A DNA stretch of 64,000 nt from Byssothecium circinans (lineage: Eukaryota > Ascomycota > Dothideomycetes > Pleosporales > Massarinaceae): the NCBI GenBank assembly GCA_010015675.1, contig ML976977.1, forward strand, positions 2,025,739 through 2,089,738. Reading direction: 5' to 3'. The notes beneath the pieces are model-generated. The model was not told the origin of the DNA. It searched no databases and was given only the letters and a program-made list of their open reading frames with translations. Below are positions 55,301-64,000 of this stretch, one piece after another (the stretch's first letter is position 1; every line of letters starts with the position of its first letter). The position numbers and the translations under genes were made by a program.

Positions 55301-55839
55301 CTTTCTCGCAGCTAGAGGGTAATTAAGACATTGAGACAATTTTGCCCTTAGATTTTATCATTTTAAGGTTACTAGTTGCCCCTATAACTCCACCAAATCT
55401 CAACCAATTAACACTAAAATTAAATCCTAAAGGCTTTAGATATACTGCAAATAGCTTCTAAAGTTAGGTAGAGATCTATTGGGTGACTAGCGTAGAGGTT
55501 AGCAGTGTAGAATTTGTAAAATGCGTTGATTATTTAGCAGCGATTTAGTTTAAAAATGTAGGCGCAGGCGCCTATTTTGATAGAAAACAAACGTATAAAA
55601 AGGCCCTATAGCTACACGACGTACTTAAACGCGCGACGTCAAATCGTCAATTTACAGCAGCGACGCGAGAATCTGATATACCAAGCTTTCTGACGAACGC
55701 TAGGCAACTACTATACTAACTACTATGAGACTAGCCCTCAGCTCCGTCTAGATCCATGGAGCTATGTAGCTTATAGAGTTGCCTAATTGGGATAGAGCTC
55801 CATGGATCCGGATCTAAGATCCGTCCGTTATGAGCTCTG
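52314..55839 (+). mobile_element. Second hAT-type DNA transposon, 3.5 kb, RIP-degraded
   Basis: Ends are inverted repeats starting CAGAGCTCGTAACG on the left and CAGAGCTCATAACG on the right (read inward). They are flanked by an 8-bp duplication, CCATCACC at 52306-52313 and CTATCACC at 55840-55847, differing by one C-to-T. Just inside both ends is a palindromic cluster of AGCTCCATGG motifs. The ends and target size fit hAT; it is different from the element at 619-3610. Confidence 0.85.
52550..55200 (+). pseudogene. hAT transposase remnant of the second element
   Basis: The 5' part is open for 133 codons (52550-52951), then the frame goes on with many TAG codons. A BED-type zinc-finger-like region (YLCKHYHLED ... 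HLRARHTEQY) lies near 52950-53065. A catalytic-core-like stretch (IHLSFNGWTN) is near 53410-53450, and an ACDNASSNN-like segment near 53620-53650. The hAT C-terminal dimerisation motif (INVYATPAISDEPERVFS) is near 55030-55085. The stops replace Gln and Trp codons. It is clearly a hAT transposase and clearly dead. Boundaries are approximate. Confidence 0.8.
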
Positions 55840-56237
55840 CTATCACCCTAGGCAGTCCAGCACCATTCACCTGCGCTGCCACACGCCTTCCAATAATAGC
55901 CGTCACTGCAACCCTTCGAAGCGTCCCAATAACATGCCTGTTCCTTCCGGCTAAATATGTCGGCGGCTTTGACGTTACCAATATTGCTGCGCTTCCCGGG
56001 GGTCTCGTTGCCTTCGGCGGGTTGCAAAGACTGGTTCTTGTATTTGCGTCGATCTGCTCTAAGAGGGTGGTCCGCACAGTGACGATAGTCAGCTTCATTT
56101 GCGCCGCTAGGAACTTCCTAGACTCTAAGCAAACCGCACTCTTCAGCGAGGGCTGCATTCTTAGCTGCGGTTCTGGCGAGTGCACCAGTAGCGCTGAGTG
56201 CGAGAGCAACGAGGCTGATAGTAAGCTTCATGGTCAT

Positions 56238-57239
56238 AACTAGTCAATTTATCAGTGCGCTGCTGGTACTAGAAAGGTGTTTACTAACTGATGGAGCGTG
56301 GATTTTGGATTTAGGAAGAATTGCCAAGTGTAGGGATCTGCAAAGAAACTTTTTGAGAGGATTGAAGTAGTGTGATGATGATAGCTCTGAACATGGCCAA
56401 ATGCTAGAGCTTTATATAATTTCTCACAGTCAATTGACTAAGCCTTAACCTAACTGTGTGCGTCATGGTCTTCAACTAGTATAACGCGCTTCTGCCTTAT
56501 AGGCTGTGAATATACAAATTCATGTAGTATCACGCGGTGTTTTGTAGGCTATGCATACTAGTTCTAGTAGTTTCTGAGACTATCAATGCTTTTATACTAG
56601 TCTGGTGTTTTTGTTTGTCAATGGTACTATAAGACCTAGATGAGTCAGCTGAAGTTTTCTCTAGATAGAATAAGTCGCATGTTTTTAGCGCTTACAATAA
56701 GCATAACTTCAGGCAGCCCACTTTAGTCCTGGCGGCCTTAGAATTAGTCTGTACTTCATAACCACGATACGTAGAGATATCTAGCGGGAGTGGGCATATT
56801 AATCCTAATAGTGGCCCTAGGTTGGCCACATAAGTTATAAGAGATGTTGCTATATTTGCACTACCTACAGGCTTATAAACGCGCGTACATTGGTTAAACT
56901 AAGGGGCGTTTATGGTTCGCCAGCAACATCGTAAACTTCTATGAAAGATATAAGATAGTGGCGAAGCTTTAGTAGAGTGCACAGTATATTCACTTTACAT
57001 AATATGTCCTAAATGTAATAGAACATTTAGCTAAGAGCTTATCTAAGCTAATGAATTACTTAACAACTAGTCTTGTAATAGGGAAGATTAAGCTTATTCT
57101 ATATACCTTATAGCTAATCAGGCATATTAGCTTTCAAAGGAACCTTCTCTAGTAAAGCTATTAAGATCTTTATTAATAAAGCACGTAAAGAGTGTTTTAA
57201 AGGATAATAATCTAGTTAATTATATATATTAATTTAATA
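56238..57239. other. AT-rich non-coding region
   Basis: Promoter side of the broken secreted-protein gene (first about 200 bp), then AT-rich sequence without an assignable element; it may be an older unrecognisable repeat. Confidence 0.4.
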
Positions 57240-59073
57240 ACGTAAAGTACTACTAAACTGTCTACACTACTAAACTGCCTATGATTCCTTAGTAACACTA
57301 ACTCTATCTTTAATACGAAAATGCCTTAATAATAAAGGTCTAAATAACTCTAACACGAAGGTAGACTATAGCTTGCCCTTAGCGTATATAATAGAGGCTA
57401 ATTCCAAAGCTATTAAAGCGCTGCTAAGGCCTTTAACGTTAAGCCTCGCGTCTTTACTAAACGTGCTAAAGGAATACCATTTTAACTAGAAATAGTACTA
57501 AACTGTTTAAAACTATCCTTAACTAAGTAGGAAACACTTATCCTATACATCCTTAACCTTAATTCACGAGAATTCGCGCCTACGTTAGACAAAGTGTTAG
57601 ATATAGCGAATAAACTACTGCGTAAGTAGGGTAGTAAAAAAGTAGGCATTAACTAGGTAGAATAGTTTATAAACTATTTAGAATAGTTATGAATAATTTA
57701 GAACTATTTAAAGGACTATTAGAGGGCACTATAAAAAGATCCTAAAGTAGTTAACGCATAGTTTAAGCTTATATAAAATACTAAAGTAAAGTACGGCATA
57801 CACGATAATAATATATATAACTTTAATAAGACTTACTTTTAGATAGGTATTATTAGCTCTATAAAAATAGTTACTAGCTTAAAGAAGTAAGAAAGGCCTA
57901 TAATAGTTTAGCTAGGTAATAAGGAGTAGGTAACAGATATCTAGAGTATATATTTAAATAGTATATTCACCCTGCTATTTATTATATAGAAAAGACGCGT
58001 CTATATTTTTTTATAGTACTAGGAAGCTAATATACTACGTAATTAAAAGCTCTTAGTCTTAAAGAATAGATAGACAACTAATAAGCTTAGTCTCGCGTAG
58101 TTAAAGCACTTTAATGAGCATATAAAAGTAAGAACTATTAGGGTCTATTAGTTGCTAATTTTAGATAGCTATAAAAGCTACCTAAATTAGGATTTTAAAG
58201 ATTATTATAAAGATAACAAGATTATTACGCTTTATATACTTACGCACTTATCACACATCCTTTAGCCGTTTAATGTAGTGTTATTCTTGCTACTTAAGTG
58301 TAAGTACTTTAAGACTATTTAGAACTTAGCGCGCTAATACTTTTTTTACGTTAATAAAGAAGCATTCCTACTAGCCTTTAAAGACGCGTTTTTAAGCGTA
58401 TTTATAGTTTAGAACTGTTGAAAGGCTTTTAAGGTAATAAGGCTAGTCCCTCTAAACGCGTAAGTAGTGCTTAATTATCTTAATATGCGTATATGCACCC
58501 TACTAAGACCCCTACTACTAGAGACGCCATAGTAATTAAGAATACTAAGTAATACACGTAAATTTAGCTTATAGTTAAAGCTAGTACGTAATTCTATTAT
58601 TTAGTTACTACAGACGGCTTAGGGTAAGCTTTTATAGCTCGTTAAAAGCGCTAAGTTAATGCTGCATAGTAGCGCGCTAATAAAGGCGCACATTAAAAAG
58701 CTTAAATAGTAACTTACAGTAGTAACTAAGTAAAAAACACGCATGTATAAGTATCTTTAAAAGGGCGGCACTATAGAGTATAGTTCTATAGTAGACTAAA
58801 ATAGTTTTAAACTATTAAGAACTATTTAGAACTATAAGAGGGTAAAGGTAGAGAGTAAACGTAAAGTATAATAACTAAGTATTTACTACTACAGCAACTA
58901 TAGTAAGGCTAGGTATAACGCGAGAACGTATCAAGTAGATAAAAAGGGTTCTTCTAAGTTAGAGGCTAGTACTTAGTTTATTATATCAAGTAGTAATATA
59001 GACGATAATAGTAATAAAGTTAAGTAAGTTAATATTGCTAAGGAATTATAGGTGGTTTAGTAGTGCTTTACGT
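57240..59073 (+). mobile_element. Fot1/pogo-like (Tc1/mariner) DNA transposon, RIP-degraded, with intact ends
   Basis: 1,834 bp, the usual size for Fot1-like elements. The left end ACGTAAAGTACTACTAAAC is matched by an inverted right end differing at one base over the first 19 (ACGTAAAGCACTACTAAAC read inward). It is flanked by TA at 57238-57239 and 59074-59075, as expected for this superfamily. The match continues inward to a CCTTAG segment, after an extra copy of about 18 bp on the left side. Confidence 0.85.
57400..59040 (+). pseudogene. Fot1/pogo DDE transposase remnant
   Basis: The plus-strand translation, ignoring stops, follows the DDE_1 transposase. The second catalytic Asp lies in a LLILDSYKSY-like segment (about 58145-58185) and is followed by the THLSHIL/PFNVVLF block (about 58240-58290). 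Near the end there is a degraded zinc-knuckle-like ARYNARTYQ segment (about 58910-58940). The frame is broken by very many TAG/TAA codons where Gln and Trp would stand. It is inactive. Confidence 0.75.
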
Positions 59074-59515
59074 TATACTAATAATACCTTTAACGTATAA
59101 ATTAGCTATAAGTTCTTATAAGAAGAAAATAATAAAGTAGCTATTACCTAACTGAGAGGACGCGACGGATTATGCCTAATCCATGGCGGAACAGGTCTAG
59201 CGTCAGGGTTGCTAGCCTAAATCCGGGGCGCGGATAGGGATAATCCGTGGGAATAGGAGGGCTAATCCATTCCACAGCAACACGTTCTCCCAACTAATTT
59301 TGTATGTAGCTACTGCTTAGCAGCATTAGGAGCACTGATCCCCCATCTTACAGCTTCACCTTTTGCGTTAGTGACGGTCAAAGTGAGGGTAGACTCTCGT
59401 AGTAATAGAGTTCTGCTAGAACGCATGGTCGCCTATAGCAACATCACTACAACTAAGCGCAACCCGCCGTAGGAGAAATGGCAGCTGAACCTGATCACTG
59501 CTATTGTTTAAGAAG
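59074..59515. other. Junction between the Fot1-like element and the helicase repeat
   Basis: About 440 bp. At 59165-59270 a few TAATCC-containing motifs recur on both strands (CCTAATCC, ATAATCC, GCTAATCC). The rest is probably the 5' flank of the helicase frame. Confidence 0.35.
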
Positions 59516-62500
59516 ATGGAAGAAAACTTTCAGTATCTTCGCGAGTATAAGGTGCTTATCTGCAAGGAGCATGCTACTAGTGTACAGAATCTAAACACGC
59601 ATCTGCGTAATTATCACGCCGTAGTGAGCAAAGAGAGGGAGAGGATCATAGAGTACTATAGGTACTAGTGGATCAAGAAGCCTAAGGACGTTAACCTACT
59701 ACCGCCGCTAGGTCTGCTGATCAAGGAGCTAGGAGAGCTACTTAATGGGCTTTAATGCGCTAAGGAAGATTGCAACTTCATCATAATCAATCTAGATAGG
59801 CTACGGAAGCACTACAAGGGTAAGCACAGGTTACTATAGAGGGGTAATATGAGTACGCTTTTCTAAAAAGTTAAGGTGCAGACGTTCTTCTAGGCTCATG
59901 GGCAGCGGCAATATTTCATCGTTAACGTAGCAGTCGCGTCGTCCGTCCCCTGAGAGGCGGCCGACGTCATCCGTGCAAGGCTGGCCAAATAGGAGGTGAC
60001 AACGTAGGCGCATAAAGAGGAGGCGCAGGTGATGGACGCAGAGGCCGCGAAGACTAATAAGACTAGCTAGTTTAAGCGGACGGGATAGCTAGAGCATCTC
60101 GCGAAGTGGAATCTAGCGTATCTTACACATTAGATCTAACTACCTAATCAGGGTAAAGTGAGGCTGCAGCGCGCCGTGAAGCTAGTTAAGCTGCTAGTAG
60201 AGAGGAGCGTGGTCAGGCTATAGACGCTTACATAGGAAATAAGATAGTAGCTCTAGAGTACAAAGTAGCAGGAGGTTAATTAATAGCTAATAGCCTAACT
60301 ATAGAACCTAGAGAGTTAGGCCCGCTATACTAGCTATATAGTCAAGTTCATCTGCTACTTTCTACGCATCATGGCTAATAAGTAGGCGAGGATAGAACAA
60401 AGCAGCCGCGGTGAGGACGGCGACAGCAACGTAGATGGTAAGCAGGCAGATAAAGAGGATGTCTTAGATAATTAGAGCTCTAGGAGTAGTAGTGGTAGAA
60501 GTAATAGTAATAGTAATAGGGATAGCTACCCCCGCCATTAAAGTGGACGCATAGAAGAGATGGATCTTATAAAAGATGCGCGCAAGCTATTCTGCTAGAA
60601 GGGCCGTTAGAAGGAGCTAATAGTAGCGCTATGGGAGATGCTTAAGGATAATAATAATAATGATAATAATTAGGAATCCTAGCTAAAGGCATTACTCGCC
60701 GCACTTGCATTATTCATCTTTGAGTCCGTAGGTGATCGGCCGTTCAGCAGCAGACTCATTCACTTTCTCGCCGTGTTGGGCATTAACGCTAAGGCGAATC
60801 ACTTGCGCATGGCAAAGAACTACTCATACATACTCACTAGTATGGTATACTGCATAAGGGTGCTTACCATAGAGAAACTGCTTCCGGCAGCGTGCCGTAA
60901 TAAGTAGACGGACGAGGACTAGGAACTCTTCTTGCATGCGAGAGAGAAGTATCTAGCTGACAGCTTATATAGTCTAATAAGCGAGGCGATCAGCTTACTA
61001 GCGTACGGCAAGTACGTTGCGATAATGGCTAGCAACTTAGGCAATACGTACTAGTTAAAGGACAAGAGGATCTTCTACTTAAACGGCTGACTAATCTACA
61101 TCAGCCATTTCCGCAAGATAGCTTAGGACATGGTGGCCAAAGCCAAGCAGATGCTATAGGAGGAGCTATTCTAGGTAGTAAAGGCTAAGGATTAGTTTGT
61201 TATTAAGCTAGAGTAGATCATTAATGACGTTACGTTCATGTGGTGAGGCATGTCTTTTATTAAGCAGCGCGACAACAGTCTTAAGGATAAGCTTGAGTAG
61301 ATGCTGACCTAGGCTAAGTAGAGCGAGTAAGGCCGTACACTTTAGTTAAGTGATGGCAGGTAGAACGTTAAGTAGGTAAAGTGGTACTTACGTTAAGTTA
61401 ACCACTTCTTAACGCTACTAATAGTCTGCGTGCACATAACGTCTAGGTAGCTAGGTTAGGGGTCAGAAGTAACGATGATGTAGCATTAGAATGGGTTGCT
61501 ACAGGACCACAACATCTTTATCATGGATGGGCAAGTGATGATAGTAGTCCGCTATCATAAGTCACAGTTATAGTAGGATAAGCTAAAGGTAGTGCCGCAC
61601 TTTCTTCTACTGCAGCTTAGGCAGGTCATAGTAATATACTTAGCGTACTTACAGCTATTTCAGGAGTATCTAATGGTGTAGGTGCTCAGCGGCAGCTTTA
61701 GTAACTACGTGTGGGCCAACGAGCAGGGGCCGTAGGGGACAGATTAACTAACGCGAGCGCTTAGGCGGGAGACGGGTAAGAGACTTAGGGTCAAGCTACA
61801 CACGCTAGATTACTGGCACACGGCTATTAGTATTAGCTAGGTGGTAGTTAGGGAGTCGTTTAGCAAGGGGTATCAAGACAAGATTAGGGAGACGGAGGAG
61901 GCCAAGGTAGATGAGGAGGGAGAAGACTTAGTTAAGCTATAGAGCGCGTGGATGATGATGATAGGGGTAGGGAACTACAGCGTGCTAATAGACATTATTA
62001 AGCATCTTAGCATACGCTTAATTGAAGCTTTCCGGCTACTCAGCACACTGTGGCACCGCTTCTTGGGGTTTAAAGGGGGCGAGGGCGAGTAGAAAGAGGC
62101 ATAGACTAGCAGTAGCAAGGTAAGCAAGGTAGGGAAGAGATAGGAGCGCAGCGGTAGAGATAAGATTAGGGAGAAAGAGCTAGCACTATGGCGGAAGGGG
62201 ACTCAGACGCGGGATGATTAGGACGAGGCTGTTAGGAAGGCAATGCAGCAGGTACTTAGTCAAGAGGAGGTTGGTTTCCAATCAGTTAAGTAGGAGTAGG
62301 CGCTGCACGCAGTGCTTAATAGATAGACGCCGCTTATCATCGTGCTTCTAATGGGCGGAGGCAAGAGTCTACTATTTAGTGTACTGGCTTGCTTAGAGGG
62401 CGCTGGGATGATAGTAGTAGTAGTGCCGTATCAAGCGCTCATTAAGGACTTAGTAGGCCTTATATGGAAGTGCAGCATCAACTACATAGAGTAGAAGCAT

Positions 62501-63900
62501 GGTAAGAGTAACCTAGCGGCCGTAGTAGTAGTTAGCGCGGACGTAGCAGGCAACATGATAAGTAATAGGAACTTCTTAGGCTACGCAAATATGCTAAGCG
62601 GCAAGGGGCTACTAGAGTGGGTAGTAGTAGATAAGAGTTATCTTATCTTTACGTTAAGTAACTAGCGGCCAAAGCTAAAGACGTTAAAGAATCTTTAACT
62701 ACTGCTATACCTAATAGTGCTACTTACGGCAACGCTTCCACCAGTGTGAGAAGTAGAGCTATGCAGCAGTATGCTGATCTAGTGTGCGACGTACGTCTAA
62801 GCGAGCATAGTGCAGCCGAATACTTGGTATTTTATGTCGTGGTGCGAGCCTAGTAAGTTATAAGAGACAGCTATAGTAATAGGTTAGTGATAGCAGCAGC
62901 TACTATAGGACAGGGGATAGAAGGGGGTCATGTACTATCATAGCAAGAAGTAGTGCAAGGACATGGCAGAGGCGCTAGGATGTGCGTACTATCACGCCAG
63001 GGTTCCTGACCAGGCAGAGCGGCTGGAGCAGTGGCTTAAGGATGGAGGGCTCATGGTAGCTACGTTAGCGCTAGGGATAGGGGTAGACTTTCCTAGGGTA
63101 GTATATATACTACACGTAGGGATGCTATAGAGCATGATCAACTACGCGCAAGAGAGTAGGTATAGAGGATGAGCTAGTAAGTAGGTAGATTTAGTGATCT
63201 TAGTAGAGCATGGCGAGGTAGAGCAGATGATGCAGCGGAAGAGCGAGGACTTAGATATACAGGTGATAGGCATGTTCTTAATCAGCAGTGGGTGTCAACG
63301 AGGGCTGATGAGCAGCTACTTAGATGGCAAGAGGGTGGCGTGCAACGATATTAAGTTAGCTGGGTGCGATAGGTGCGGGGAGGGGGTTCGCGAGTGGCAG
63401 GATTCATAGGGGGAGGCAAGCATAGAGTGGGAGCAGGTTTAAGGGGTGATAGAAGAGATGCAGGAGGGGTGTGTAATATGCTAGATATTAGGAGAGGTAG
63501 GGACGGATGAGTAGTAGGAGTATAAGATGATGTAGTGCAGGGCGCAGCTAGGGTTAACTATAGCAGAGGTAGACAGGTTCTGGCAGGGGATACGCGATAG
63601 AGGTAGGAGTCATAGCTGTTAGTAGTGCTAGGTTAGTTAGAAGTACTGCGTGATAGGGGAGGATATCCGCAATTAATGTTAATGGCTAAACGTGGTAGTG
63701 CCGCTGGCAAGGGCTGCTACTAAGGTAGAGATAGGGATTCAGATGATTCAAGGGTATGGATATAAGGGGGAGCTTAGTAGAGAGTAGCAGGAGTACGCCG
63801 TATAGCTAGGGAAATAGCATAAGTAGTGAATATAGGGTGAATACTTCAGTAACGTAATAGTAGTTATAATGAAGGTGATACTATTTAAAAGAAGGTATAA
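59516..63900 (+). pseudogene. Giant dead reading frame: OrsD-like zinc-finger region plus RecQ-type helicase
   Basis: Starting with ATG at 59516, one frame can be followed for about 4.4 kb through many TAG codons. The N-terminus (FQYLREYKVLICKEHA...LNTHLRNYH) resembles the OrsD-type (PF12013) C2H2-like region. A long middle domain I cannot name follows (IHFLAVLGINAKANHLRMAKNY near 60750-60830). The C-terminal part is a RecQ-type DExH helicase: Walker A MGGGKSLL (62350-62373); a VVVDKS segment where the family has VVVDECH (62618-62635); TATLPP (62727-62744); motif V/VI region LALGIGVDFPRVVYILHVGM (63067-63126); then a Cys-rich tail (CDRCGEG). Helicases of this build are common in fungal subtelomeres (telomere-linked RecQ helicases). 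The sequence is less AT-rich than the hAT elements. The 3' boundary is approximate and may run to the window end. Confidence 0.75.
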
Positions 63901-64000
63901 TACTATAGTATAATAGAGAGGAATATAAGAGAAGTAGAAGTAAGAATTAAGTAAAAAAAAACAAAGTTTAAGATATAAAAATAGAAAAATAAATAAGAGT

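Larger units (their letters stand above)
52227..56231 (-). pseudogene. Small secreted cysteine-rich protein gene, broken by a hAT element and two stops
   Basis: On the minus strand a frame starts at 56231 (an alternative ATG lies two codons upstream at 56237) with a clear signal peptide, MKLTISLVALALSATGALA. It runs to 55840, where the transposon begins, and continues in phase from 52305 to a TGA at 52227. If the stops were sense codons it would be about 156 residues. Two in-frame TAG codons lie at 56120-56118 and 55850-55848; both could come from CAG or TGG by one RIP-type transition. The C-terminal third is dense in Cys, Trp, Tyr and Gly. The last part, on the far side of the insertion, alone has five Cys and ends Cys-Ser-Cys. 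The class (small, secreted, Cys-rich) is that of fungal apoplastic effectors or antimicrobial peptides; no named family is claimed. Inactive in this strain. Confidence 0.75.

Noticed and set aside
1..64000. CRISPR arrays, bacterial operons, ribosome binding sites
   Set aside because: Not applicable: spliced eukaryotic genes; the only direct repeats are microsatellites, transposon ends and the 166-bp array, none with spacer structure.
1..64000. tRNA or rRNA genes
   Set aside because: I looked for B-box-like GGTTCGAATCC motifs and found none convincing; a tRNA search program would be needed to exclude them fully.

Overview
The window is nuclear DNA of a filamentous ascomycete (Pezizomycotina, most likely a dothideomycete). 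Evidence for this: genes carry many 45-125 bp GT..AG introns; several proteins belong to fungal families (Ena-type sodium ATPase, Zn2Cys6 regulator, Ure2-type glutathione transferase, fungal PD-(D/E)XK nuclease-like family); and the transposons show the mark of repeat-induced point mutation (RIP), with CAG and TGG codons repeatedly turned into TAG.

Layout. 1-3,930: a PD-(D/E)XK nuclease-like pseudogene split by a RIP-degraded hAT transposon (619-3,610; perfect 8-bp target duplication). 5,221-20,931: single-copy genes: glutathione S-transferase (-), F-box-like protein, Ena-type P-ATPase, membrane RING-H2 ligase, a decayed epoxide hydrolase, and a TBC-domain RabGAP. 20,932-30,189: long non-coding stretches around one low-complexity coiled-coil protein gene. 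30,190-38,125: a compact housekeeping block: NEDD8/RUB1, MCM4 (-), tubulin cofactor A, THO subunit 7 (-), elongin A. 39,468-40,139: a tandem array of about 166-bp units.

41,035-48,147 looks like a small catabolic cluster. A galactonate-dehydratase-type enolase (-) shares a 364-bp promoter with a DapA/KDG-aldolase family enzyme (+), followed by an HSL-type alpha/beta hydrolase and a Zn2Cys6 regulator. A dehydratase plus an aldolase is the core of non-phosphorylative sugar-acid breakdown (aldonate to 2-keto-3-deoxy acid to pyruvate plus aldehyde); the hydrolase and regulator would fit as lactonase/esterase and pathway switch. That assignment is inference. A GPI-anchored, Asn/Gly-rich surface protein (48,721-49,867, -) closes the gene-bearing part.

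From 52 kb to the end the window is a RIP-damaged repeat compartment: a second hAT element (52,314-55,839) inserted in a small secreted cysteine-rich protein gene, a complete but dead Fot1/pogo-like element (57,240-59,073) with inverted ends and TA duplication, and a very long dead reading frame combining an OrsD-like zinc-finger region with a RecQ-type helicase (about 59,516-63,900), of the sort often found near fungal telomeres. All splice sites, frames and coordinates were read by eye; family names rest on recognised motifs, not on searches.
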